Positions 1 to 6,000 of a stretch of DNA of 12,446 nucleotides are shown here, piece after piece (within the stretch, counting starts at the first letter, position 1; the number at the start of each line of letters is the position of its first letter). The stretch is from NCBI GenBank assembly GCA_900770405.1, contig CAAGKL010000079.1, forward strand, positions 1 to 12,446. The letters are read 5' to 3'. The position numbers and the translations under genes are program-made. The notes under the pieces are model-generated. The model worked only from the letters and a program-made list of their open reading frames with translations. It made no database searches and had not been told where the DNA came from. The stretch is from Clostridia bacterium (GTDB lineage: Bacteria > Bacillota > Clostridia > UBA1381).

Positions 1-2
1 AC

Positions 3-464
3 CGGCTGATACGCTCGGTCATAAAATGGGTGCTGACCGCGCTTTTAACGATTTTTACCGGGCTTTGCGCGCTCTACGGCTTTAACGCGCCGATTCTCGA
101 CGCAGTCGGCGCAAAGGCGGCAAAATTCGCGATAGGCACACTCGTTCCGGTAGTCGGCGGGCTGCTTGCGGACGCGACCGACACGGTAATCGGCGGGACG
201 CGGATTTTGAAAAACGCAGTCGGCAGCGCGGGTATGCTCTGCATTATCTCCCTCGCCGCCGCGCCCGTCATCAAGCTGTGGACTATACTTTTTATGCTAA
301 AGCTCGCCGCCGCACTGTCCGAGCCGGTCTGCGACAGGCGTATGTGTCTGATGCTGACCGATGCCGCCGGGGCGATTTCGATGCTGTGCAGCGTGCTTTT
401 GACCGCAGTGATGCTTTTTTTAATCAGCATCGGGATTATGCTCGGCGCAACCTCGCCCGGCTAA
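3..464 (+). CDS. spoIIIAE: Stage III sporulation protein AE, 3' fragment
   Basis: This is the C-terminal part of SpoIIIAE, a polytopic membrane protein of the mother-cell SpoIIIA complex needed for forespore development after engulfment. The reading frame is open to the left edge, so the start lies outside the window. The visible 153 or so residues are dominated by hydrophobic helices rich in Ala, Gly, Leu and Ile. They include the stretch GTLVPVVGGLLADATDTV, which is typical of the SpoIIIAE C-terminal membrane region. Identification is strengthened by the genes that follow in canonical order (AF, AG, AH). The stop codon overlaps the ribosome binding site of spoIIIAF, and the two genes are separated by 11 bp, which suggests translational coupling. 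Confidence 0.93.
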   Translation, partial: RLIRSVIKWVLTALLTIFTGLCALYGFNAPILDAVGAKAAKFAIGTLVPVVGGLLADATDTVIGGTRILKNAVGSAGMLCIISLAAAPVIKLWTILFMLKLAAALSEPVCDRRMCLMLTDAAGAISMLCSVLLTAVMLFLISIGIMLGATSPG

Positions 465-475
465 AGGAGGAAATT

Positions 476-919
476 ATGCAAAAATACATACTTGCCGTCG
501 CGTGCGCCGCGGTTATCTGCGGGCTGTGCGATGTGCTGATGCCGAAGCCGTGGCAGAAATACACCGGTATCCTGACCGGCGCACTGCTGCTTGTGACGCT
601 GTTGTCACCGTTTCGCGGCATCGGCGGCTTTGATCTGCTGCAGCTCGACTTCGGCAAGGCAGACATTCAAGCCTATGACGTGAATGCGGAAATAGAAAAA
701 GCGCTCGAACGCAGCGTCTGCGAGGACATCGAGAGCCGTATTCTTACGGAATTTTCCGAGAACGTGTCCGCCGCAGCCGAGATAAGCACCTCCGACGGCA
801 AAATCACCGGCGTCGGGGAAATCACGCTCTCTTGCGCGGAAAATCCGCAAATTCGCGCACGCCTTTATGAGGTGTACGGCACAAACAGAATAATTTTTGA
901 AGGGACGGCGCACCGATGA
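476..919 (+). CDS. spoIIIAF: Stage III sporulation protein AF
   Basis: SpoIIIAF is a membrane protein of the SpoIIIA-SpoIIQ channel, made in the mother cell. The start is the ATG at 476, with an AAAGGAGG site five bases upstream. An open frame continues upstream of this, but it only shadows spoIIIAE. The 147-residue product has two N-terminal membrane helices (about residues 4-21 and 31-48), separated by a short MPKPWQKYTG link that is characteristic of the family. A soluble C-terminal domain follows, which in the family has a ring-forming fold related to SpoIIIAG and SpoIIIAH. The length is at the short end but normal for Clostridia. The stop overlaps the spoIIIAG start (ATGA), so the two are translationally coupled. 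Confidence 0.93.
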   Translation: MQKYILAVACAAVICGLCDVLMPKPWQKYTGILTGALLLVTLLSPFRGIGGFDLLQLDFGKADIQAYDVNAEIEKALERSVCEDIESRILTEFSENVSAAAEISTSDGKITGVGEITLSCAENPQIRARLYEVYGTNRIIFEGTAHR

Positions 920-1371
920 AAACCGAATTTCTGAGCTCGCTTTTAAAAAACAAGCATAATCGCATATTATACGTCATATTAATTATTGGAATAGTGTTAA
1001 TGCTGCTGCCGGGCAGGGCTCCCGCCGTGCGCGAAAATCCCCGCACCGACAGAACCGACGAGGAAAAGCTCGCGGATATTATTTCGGCAATCGACGGCGC
1101 GGGCAAGGCTGACGTTATGATAACCTATTACGCCAGCGCCACGAGCCAGATTGTCTATGACGTTAAAACGCGCGGCGATGAAACCGACAAAAAGGCGGTT
1201 GTCTCCGGCGGCGAGGCGGTCAGCACCGGTGTGAGCTATCCGCGCGTCAAGGGCGTGGTTGCCGTTGTTCCCGGCGCGGCGCGCGAGGAGATTCGCGAGT
1301 GTGTGTGCGAGGCGATTACGGTCGCGCTCGACATACCCGAGTACAAGGTTTCGGTCATTTGCGGCAGGTAA
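916..1371 (+). CDS. spoIIIAG: Stage III sporulation protein AG
   Basis: SpoIIIAG is a single-pass membrane protein whose periplasm-like domain oligomerises into a large ring in the mother cell-forespore intermembrane space. The 151-residue product has a membrane helix at about residues 16-32. A charged linker follows, then the conserved ring-forming domain containing ADVMITYYAS and the hallmark YPRVKGVVAVVPGA segment, ending at the C-terminus. It overlaps spoIIIAF by four bases, and a weak AAGGGA lies about 10 bases upstream of the ATG, so coupling probably drives translation. It is shorter than the B. subtilis protein (about 229 residues), mainly in the linker before the ring domain. The core motif is intact, so it is probably functional. 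Confidence 0.93.
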   Translation: MKTEFLSSLLKNKHNRILYVILIIGIVLMLLPGRAPAVRENPRTDRTDEEKLADIISAIDGAGKADVMITYYASATSQIVYDVKTRGDETDKKAVVSGGEAVSTGVSYPRVKGVVAVVPGAAREEIRECVCEAITVALDIPEYKVSVICGR

Positions 1372-1402
1372 CACAAAATAAACACCGAAAGGAATGGAGA
1401 GA

Positions 1403-1942
1403 ATGATGGTATTAAAACGCAAGGAAATTGTCGCGGCGGCGCTTGTTGTGCTGATAGGTGTGGCGGGCTATCTGAACTGGTCGTATCAGGACACAATCCG
1501 CGTGACCGACGGCGACGAGTATGTACAGACCGGCAAAAAGCTCGGCGAGGCGCAGCTGGTGAGCAAAAATGAAAAAAATGCCGTAGCGGAGGACGGCACA
1601 TATTTCGAGCAGGCGCGCAAAAACCGCGAGGACTCGCGGCAGAAATCGCTTGATATTTTGAATCAGACCGCGTCGAACGAAAGCTTTGACGAGAAAACCC
1701 GCAGCGAGGCGCAGAAAACAATTCTCGCCGTCGCGCAGAACGTCGAGCACGAGGCGGCAATTGAGAATATAATCAAGGCGAAGGGCTATGAAAACGCGAC
1801 GGTTTACATAGACGGCGAAAAGGTTGAGATTATCGTGAAGAAGGACGGATTTACCGAGGCAGACGCATCGAAGCTGTCCGATATAGCGACGGATCAGCTC
1901 GGAGTCTCCCCATCCGACATCAAAATTGTCCCGGTTAAATAA
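1403..1942 (+). CDS. spoIIIAH: Stage III sporulation protein AH
   Basis: SpoIIIAH is the mother-cell partner that binds forespore SpoIIQ across the septal membranes. Its C-terminal domain resembles the YscJ/FliF ring-building fold of type III secretion and flagellar rings. The product has an N-terminal membrane helix (about residues 8-24, ending in GYLNW as is typical), a Glu/Lys/Gln-rich, probably helical stalk (about 55-115), and a C-terminal domain with NATVYIDGEKVEIIVKK and a DIKIVPVK end. In-frame ATGs lie at 1394, 1403 and 1406. The 1394 ATG directly abuts the AAAGGA site, whereas 1403 or 1406 gives workable spacing and the family-like N-terminus (MVLKRKE...). I chose 1403, but 1406 is equally possible. 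It is the last gene of the operon and is followed by a terminator. Confidence 0.93.
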   Translation: MMVLKRKEIVAAALVVLIGVAGYLNWSYQDTIRVTDGDEYVQTGKKLGEAQLVSKNEKNAVAEDGTYFEQARKNREDSRQKSLDILNQTASNESFDEKTRSEAQKTILAVAQNVEHEAAIENIIKAKGYENATVYIDGEKVEIIVKKDGFTEADASKLSDIATDQLGVSPSDIKIVPVK

Positions 1943-1949
1943 CAAACAC

Positions 1950-1986
1950 AAAGCGCACGGACCGAGCTTTTCGGCGTGCGCTTTTT
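1950..1986 (+). terminator. Intrinsic terminator after spoIIIAH, probably bidirectional
   Basis: AAAGCGCACG at 1950-1959 pairs with CGTGCGCTTT at 1975-1984. Past a two-base bulge, CCGA (1962-1965) pairs with TCGG (1971-1974) around a GCTTT loop. A T-run follows at 1982-1986. The hairpin starts eight bases after the spoIIIAH stop. Read on the - strand it lies directly after the stop of the convergent HAD gene and is followed by a T-rich but interrupted tract, so it could also end the leftward transcript. Confidence 0.85.
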
Positions 1987-1988
1987 CT

Positions 1989-2807
1989 CTACAGCTTTAT
2001 TTTCCCCATTTCAAGAGCCTCAATCACTGCTGCAACGGCGTTGTGCTCATTGTCCACCATGATATAATCTGCAGCACTCAGAACCTCCTTTGCCGCATTC
2101 GCAACGGCGATTCCAACCTTAGCGCGACGTATCATATCAATGTCATTTTCATTATCCCCCATCGCGACAACCCTGTCGCCGTCAATGCCGAGCATACGCG
2201 CCAGCTCAAGCATCGCCTGCCCCTTCGTAGCGCCCTTCGGCAGAATTTCATAGTATTTGTCGCTGCTCTGGCTGAACGTGTATTCGCCCGCGTATTCCGA
2301 CTCCGCCAGAATCCGCCTTATATCGGGCATATACTGCTGCTCCATCATAAAGACGATTTTTATAATTTCTTCGGTAATATCCCGGTATTCGATCGGATTG
2401 TCATCAAAATTCTGCATATCACGGCTCTCGCGAGTCACGTTATTTTCACGACTGTAGAAGATACTCTTCGTCGTGCAAATCTCCAGCCCCACCTGCGGAA
2501 GCCGCTCGCAAACCATATCCACCGCGTCAAATACCGAGTAATCCAGAGTGCGGTGCCACAAAAGCCGACTGTCCGAATAGTCGAAAATTCCTGCGCCGTT
2601 GTAGCAGATAATCGGCGTGTTCGGCTTTGCGTATTCCGCGGCAAGCGCCGCCCCGCGCGGCACTCTGCCGGTCGCAAAGGCAAATTTTCCGCCCTCTGCC
2701 TTAAAATGTTCAATCGCCCTGCTGTTCTCCTCCGAAACCCTCTTATCGTTCGTAAAAAGCGTCCCGTCCAGATCGGTGCACAGCAGAATTCCGTCAAAAA
2801 CTCCCAT
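1989..2807 (-). CDS. Cof-type HAD-IIB family phosphatase
   Basis: This is a 272-residue haloacid dehalogenase superfamily hydrolase of the Cof/HAD-IIB type. These are cytosolic, magnesium-dependent phosphatases that act on sugar phosphates, nucleotides or cofactor phosphates. All catalytic motifs are present: motif I DLDGT with the nucleophile Asp12 and acid/base Asp14, motif II FATGR with Thr46, the motif III lysine in TKGQAM (about Lys195), and motif IV GDNENDIDM with Asp218 and Asp222. The IIB cap domain lies between motifs II and III. The length is normal. The start is ATG, with an AAAGG site about 11 bases upstream. It is the last gene of a leftward unit, 20 bp after the ABC transporter gene. 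The substrate cannot be assigned from sequence. Confidence 0.9.
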   Translation of the reverse strand: MGVFDGILLCTDLDGTLFTNDKRVSEENSRAIEHFKAEGGKFAFATGRVPRGAALAAEYAKPNTPIICYNGAGIFDYSDSRLLWHRTLDYSVFDAVDMVCERLPQVGLEICTTKSIFYSRENNVTRESRDMQNFDDNPIEYRDITEEIIKIVFMMEQQYMPDIRRILAESEYAGEYTFSQSSDKYYEILPKGATKGQAMLELARMLGIDGDRVVAMGDNENDIDMIRRAKVGIAVANAAKEVLSAADYIMVDNEHNAVAAVIEALEMGKIKL

Positions 2808-2827
2808 CTTCCCAATCGCCTTTCATA

Positions 2828-4489
2828 TCATATGTTATCGCGCCGCGCCTGCTTGGTCACATAGCACACCTCGTCGCAAATTTCAAATGCCGCCTTTTTG
2901 TGACTGACAATTATGCAGGTCTTATCCGTCATAGAGCGCACCGCCTGCAAAAGCGCCGCCTCGGTTGCGGAATCGAGCGCCGAGGTCGACTCGTCGAGCA
3001 GCAGCACCGGCGCGTCGTACAAAAGCGCGCGCGCGATTGAAATGCGCTGCGCCTGCCCCTCCGACAGCCCGAGCCCCTTTTCGCCTATCTTCGTGTCAAG
3101 CCCATCGTCGAGCGTTTGTATGAAATCCCATATCTGCGCCACCTTCGCCGCGTGAATTATCTGCTCCTCGGTCGCGTCGGTTCTCGCAAAGCATATATTG
3201 TCGCGTATGCTGCCGGATAAAATCAGATTTCCCTGCGGCACGTACGAGAAAAGCGAGCGCGTCGCGCGCCCGACCTCGTAATTTTTCATTCCGGCATTTA
3301 TGTATATTTTACCCGACTGCGGCTGTAAAATACCCAAAAGCAGCTTGATTGCAGTGCTTTTGCCCGCGCCGGATTCGCCCGCGATGACCACGCAGCTGCC
3401 CTTTTTGAGCCGCATATTTATCCCCGACACCACAGAATCCTCGGCGTAGCGGAAGGTCACATTGTCGAACACAATCTCGCGCATATCCGCGTAAACCCCC
3501 GCCGGGAGCGCATCTCCCGAATTATTCTCGTCCGGCAGCCGCTCAAATTCCAGCAGCCGCTCCGCCGATGCCGCAACGGCAAATGCCTGCGGGACAAGGC
3601 TTGACACACTCTTAAACGGTGTCTGGATTTTGTTTACCAGCTGCAAAATCGCGGTTATGTCACCGTAAGTCAGCACCCCCTGCGACAGGCGGAATGCGCC
3701 GTACGCCAAGGCGAAATAATAGCCGGCATTGAAGATTATGAACATTCCGACATTCGCCACAATCGACACGAGCACGCGGATTACGCGCAGCCTGTAGCTT
3801 CTGCGTTGAAGTGTCTCCGCGCAGTCGAGTGCGGCGTCCTCGCTGCAAAAGGACTTCACAACGAGCAGGTTTTGCAGAATTTCAAGCATAAACGACTTCG
3901 TGTCGCCGTCCGCCTCCTGGCATTTTTTGTGCAAAACCTTGTATTTTGACGAATAAAGCCGCGCGCCGATTGCTACAAACGGTCCGACCGACAGTATTAT
4001 CACCGCGAGCAGCGAGTCGATTTTCCACAGGTAGAAAAATCCGCCGATTATGCTCGTGATAAACAGCGCGCCCGACGGAATTATCCCGATTATGCCGTTT
4101 ACAATGACCGAAACATCACTCGAAATTCGGTTCAAAAGCTCGCCGGAATGGTATTTTGCCACGCTCAGGTACTGCTTTTGCATAAGCGTCGCAAACACCC
4201 GCCTTTTAAGCGAAATTTCCAGGCGCGAGCTCGCGTGCACATTCATAAAATTCACGCCGATTTGCATTGTAAGCTGCACCAAAAGCAGCACGCCGAGCGT
4301 GATGCACGCATTTACGAGCTCGCCCTGCAGCGTGCCCGTCGCAATATCAATCACCCTTTTCGACGCGCCGACAAAGCTCAGCTGCAAAAGCGAGTATGCG
4401 ATGCTAAGCGCGGTCAGAAGAATGATGAAAACCCGGCTGCCGCGGCTGTTTTTCCACAGCCAGCCGTATACATCGTTTTTATTTTTCAA
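2828..4489 (-). CDS. ABC exporter half-transporter (fused permease and ATPase)
   Basis: This is a 553-residue ABC transporter with an N-terminal membrane domain of about six helices (residues ~20-300) fused to a C-terminal ATPase. It should work as a homodimer or heterodimer in the cytoplasmic membrane. The ATPase motifs are complete: Walker A GESGAGKST (371-379), Q-loop VPQGN (Gln419), signature LSEGQ (475-479), Walker B VLLLDE with catalytic Glu500, D-loop SALD, and switch His530. The signature has Glu in place of the usual first Gly of LSGGQ, a common and tolerated variant. The start is TTG (4489), supported by GGGAGG eight bases upstream, and no in-frame ATG is nearby. It lies 26 bp after the deacetylase-like gene. 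The substrate is unknown; lipid, peptide or drug export are family possibilities. Confidence 0.9.
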   Translation of the reverse strand: MKNKNDVYGWLWKNSRGSRVFIILLTALSIAYSLLQLSFVGASKRVIDIATGTLQGELVNACITLGVLLLVQLTMQIGVNFMNVHASSRLEISLKRRVFATLMQKQYLSVAKYHSGELLNRISSDVSVIVNGIIGIIPSGALFITSIIGGFFYLWKIDSLLAVIILSVGPFVAIGARLYSSKYKVLHKKCQEADGDTKSFMLEILQNLLVVKSFCSEDAALDCAETLQRRSYRLRVIRVLVSIVANVGMFIIFNAGYYFALAYGAFRLSQGVLTYGDITAILQLVNKIQTPFKSVSSLVPQAFAVAASAERLLEFERLPDENNSGDALPAGVYADMREIVFDNVTFRYAEDSVVSGINMRLKKGSCVVIAGESGAGKSTAIKLLLGILQPQSGKIYINAGMKNYEVGRATRSLFSYVPQGNLILSGSIRDNICFARTDATEEQIIHAAKVAQIWDFIQTLDDGLDTKIGEKGLGLSEGQAQRISIARALLYDAPVLLLDESTSALDSATEAALLQAVRSMTDKTCIIVSHKKAAFEICDEVCYVTKQARRDNI

Positions 4490-4497
4490 GCGTAATG

Positions 4498-4503
4498 CCT
4501 CCC
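4498..4503 (-). promoter_or_regulatory. Ribosome binding site fixing the TTG start of the ABC gene
   Basis: GGGAGG on the - strand ends eight bases before TTG at 4489-4487. The spacing is ideal, and there is no in-frame ATG or GTG close by. Confidence 0.75.
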
Positions 4504-4515
4504 AAAAACCGGCAG

Positions 4516-5655
4516 TCAGATAATCCTGCCTCTGCCCTCAAAAATCAGCTGTCCCATAGTTTGACTTACATCATAGGTTTCCTGCGCCGCCGGAGCTTGC
4601 TCGGGCGTGTAGTAATTTATCTCGTCGAGCCGCTTGAACACATAGCCGCAGCCCTGCAGGTATTCAATAATCTTCGGCAGCGCCGCAAGAGTCGCCTTTC
4701 TCGACGGCGAATCCTCCAAAAGCAGCACAACCGGCTTTTTGCCGCAATAGTCCTTTATGTAGCTCAGAACCTGCTCGGAATTTCTCGTGCCGTCATCGCC
4801 GCTGTCGACACTCCAGTCGATATAGTAGTAGCCGTTTTTCGCCAGCTGCGCCTTGTATTCCTGCTTCACCGCACCGTAAACGCCAGAGTTGAAGCTGCCG
4901 CCCGGAAAGCGCACCAGCGGATATGCCTGCTCGCCCGTTATTTCGGTGATAAGCCCGGCGGTTTTTGTAACCTCATCGAAAAAGGTGTCCCACCCGGCAT
5001 AAAGCGTGCTGTACTTCTGAGTGTATGTATGATTTGCCAGCATATGCCCCTCGTCAAAAGTGCGGCGCACCAGATCCTTGTTTGCAGCCACCTTCTCGCC
5101 AAGCTCAAAGAATGTAGCCCTGACGCCGTAATTTGACAAAACCTCGAGAATTTTCGGCGTCGAACGGCTGTCCGGCCCGTCATCAAAGGTCAGGCAGCAG
5201 ATTTTTTCCGTCTCTCCTGCCGCATTTTTGAAAATGTCGAGCAAATTGTTATTCTCCGACGCGGGCGGATAAAGCCCCGATACCGATCCGGGCTCACGCT
5301 GCACGCTTTCCATCGGCTCGCCGTACGGCTCGGGCGTCTGCTCTGCCGGCTCGGCGGTCTGCTCAGGCTCTGCCGTTTGCTCCGGCTCGGCGGTCTGCCC
5401 GCTCTCGGGCTCGGGTGTCGCCCCAGGCTCTGTCGCCGGCTTTTTAACCATACTGCTCACACGCGCAATTCCCGCCGCCAAATCAAATTTCGGCAGTAAA
5501 AATCCGAATTTATTCACCGCAAAAAACGCCGCGCAGGCTACAAGAGCGAGCACGATTACAGATACCGTAATGCGCTTGCGTCTGCGCCGTCTGCGCTCGC
5601 GCTCCTTCACTCTGCGCGCAATGCGCGAATTGGGATTATAGCTGTACTTGTCCAA
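4516..5655 (-). CDS. Membrane-anchored polysaccharide deacetylase-like protein (NodB/CE4 fold), active site altered
   Basis: This is a 379-residue protein. It has a basic cytoplasmic N-terminus, one membrane helix (about 29-47), a Pro/Glu/Thr-rich linker with EQTAEP repeats (about 74-112), and an extracytoplasmic NodB homology domain (about 150-345). CE4 enzymes remove acetyl groups from peptidoglycan or other glycans using an Asp-His-His metal site. Motif 1 TFDDGPD (Asp158, Asp159), motif 3 RFPGG and motif 4 DWSVDSGDD are recognisable. Motif 2 reads HTYTQ, with Gln213 where the second metal-binding His is expected. Motif 5 reads LLLED, with Glu314 where the catalytic His of LxHD is expected. 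Classical deacetylase activity is therefore doubtful. The start is TTG, supported by AAAGGAG eight bases upstream. It is the first gene of the leftward unit. Confidence 0.85.
   Translation of the reverse strand: MDKYSYNPNSRIARRVKERERRRRRRKRITVSVIVLALVACAAFFAVNKFGFLLPKFDLAAGIARVSSMVKKPATEPGATPEPESGQTAEPEQTAEPEQTAEPAEQTPEPYGEPMESVQREPGSVSGLYPPASENNNLLDIFKNAAGETEKICCLTFDDGPDSRSTPKILEVLSNYGVRATFFELGEKVAANKDLVRRTFDEGHMLANHTYTQKYSTLYAGWDTFFDEVTKTAGLITEITGEQAYPLVRFPGGSFNSGVYGAVKQEYKAQLAKNGYYYIDWSVDSGDDGTRNSEQVLSYIKDYCGKKPVVLLLEDSPSRKATLAALPKIIEYLQGCGYVFKRLDEINYYTPEQAPAAQETYDVSQTMGQLIFEGRGRII
5326..5400 (-). repeat. Short tandem repeats encoding the EQTAEP linker
   Basis: Imperfect 15-18 bp units within the deacetylase-like gene encode GQTAEP, EQTAEP, EQTAEP, AEQTPEP (about residues 86-110). 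They form a probably disordered acidic, proline-rich spacer between membrane anchor and NodB domain. Such repeats can change in number between strains by slippage. Confidence 0.7.
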
Positions 5656-5663
5656 TTCATATG

Positions 5664-5670
5664 CTCCTTT
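5664..5670 (-). promoter_or_regulatory. Ribosome binding site fixing the TTG start of the deacetylase-like gene
   Basis: AAAGGAG on the - strand ends eight bases before the TTG at 5655-5653. An ATG between them is out of frame and only three bases or so from the site, too close to be used well. Confidence 0.7.
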
Positions 5671-5684
5671 CCGAACACACTTTG

Positions 5685-5690
5685 ATTATA
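5685..5690 (-). promoter_or_regulatory. Possible -10 element for the leftward deacetylase-ABC-HAD unit
   Basis: A perfect TATAAT on the - strand lies about 30 bases upstream of the TTG start, inside an AT-rich stretch. No good -35 is seen at 16-18 bases (the best is TATCTG), so this may be a weak or activated promoter, or chance. Confidence 0.35.
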
Positions 5691-5723
5691 TTTTATCACA
5701 TATCGCGCAGATATTCCACCTTT

Positions 5724-5752
5724 TTGAAAATATTTTGTGATTAATTTATTTT
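5724..5752 (+). promoter_or_regulatory. Possible promoter for the small rightward gene
   Basis: TTGAAA (5724-5729) and TATTTT (5747-5752) are separated by 17 bases and resemble a weak housekeeping promoter. They would give a leader of about 30 bases before the ATG at 5790. The surrounding 5670-5790 stretch is AT-rich, which raises the chance of random matches. Confidence 0.3.
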
Positions 5753-5789
5753 TTTGTGCAAATAATACTGTTAAAAGGAGTGATTTTTG

Positions 5790-5975
5790 ATGAAAAAACC
5801 CAAAAAAAGACCCTTCGCCGAGGATTATAATATGAGTCGGATTACGATCGAAAATGCCGGCAGCGTGACCGACTGCACCGGTCTGACGCCGCGCCCGCCC
5901 GAAAATGAGGCGGAGCACGACTCGTATTCGCAGATTAAAAACTTTTTCCCCGAGGATATTGTATCTACAGAATAA
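5790..5975 (+). CDS. Small protein of unknown function (61 residues)
   Basis: I do not recognise this gene with confidence. It begins at an ATG with a strong AAAAGGAG nine bases upstream (5773-5780) and ends in a stop that lies inside a terminator hairpin tail, so it looks like a genuine one-gene unit. The product is hydrophilic, with no signal peptide or membrane helix. It has a basic N-terminus (MKKPKKRPF), a middle RITIENAGSVTDCTGLTP, and an acidic C-terminal half with EAEHDSYSQI. The ITIEN piece is faintly reminiscent of the short spore-coat-related YabP/YqfC family, but it is too short to assign. The gene is divergent from the deacetylase-like gene and convergent with arsR. Confidence 0.7.
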   Translation: MKKPKKRPFAEDYNMSRITIENAGSVTDCTGLTPRPPENEAEHDSYSQIKNFFPEDIVSTE

Positions 5976-6000
5976 AAAGGGCAGCGTTGCTGCCCTTTTT
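5974..6000. terminator. Bidirectional intrinsic terminator shared by the small gene and arsR
   Basis: GGGCAGC (5979-5985) and GCTGCCC (5989-5995) form a seven-base-pair GC stem with a three-base GTT loop. It is flanked by five As (5974-5978) and five Ts (5996-6000), so it works as a terminator from either side. The rightward stop TAA (5973-5975) and the leftward stop (5999-6001) both lie in the A/T tails. Confidence 0.9.

Noticed and set aside
278..475. Upstream extension of the spoIIIAF frame
   Set aside because: It overlaps spoIIIAE entirely, and the ATG at 476 has a strong ribosome site and matches the family N-terminus.
1236..1760. 174-residue leftward frame across spoIIIAG and spoIIIAH
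   Set aside because: It is Arg/Ser/Pro-rich shadow sequence spanning two well-identified sporulation genes.
1926..2864. 312-residue open frame on the + strand opposite the HAD gene
   Set aside because: It lies antisense to a gene with all HAD motifs, has a low-complexity His/Arg/Leu-rich product with no domain, and runs through the spoIIIAH terminator hairpin. It is a shadow of codon bias.
5656..5789. Riboswitch or structured leader in the divergent intergenic stretch
   Set aside because: The 134 bp are AT-rich with no long paired stems or known riboswitch core that I could see; only weak promoter-like boxes are present.
5607..5918. Leftward frame running from the small gene region into the 5' end of the deacetylase-like gene, using the ATG near 5662
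   Set aside because: That ATG is only about three bases from the ribosome site and leads out of frame to an early stop. The TTG at 5655 has ideal spacing and gives the full protein. A frameshift error is possible but not needed.
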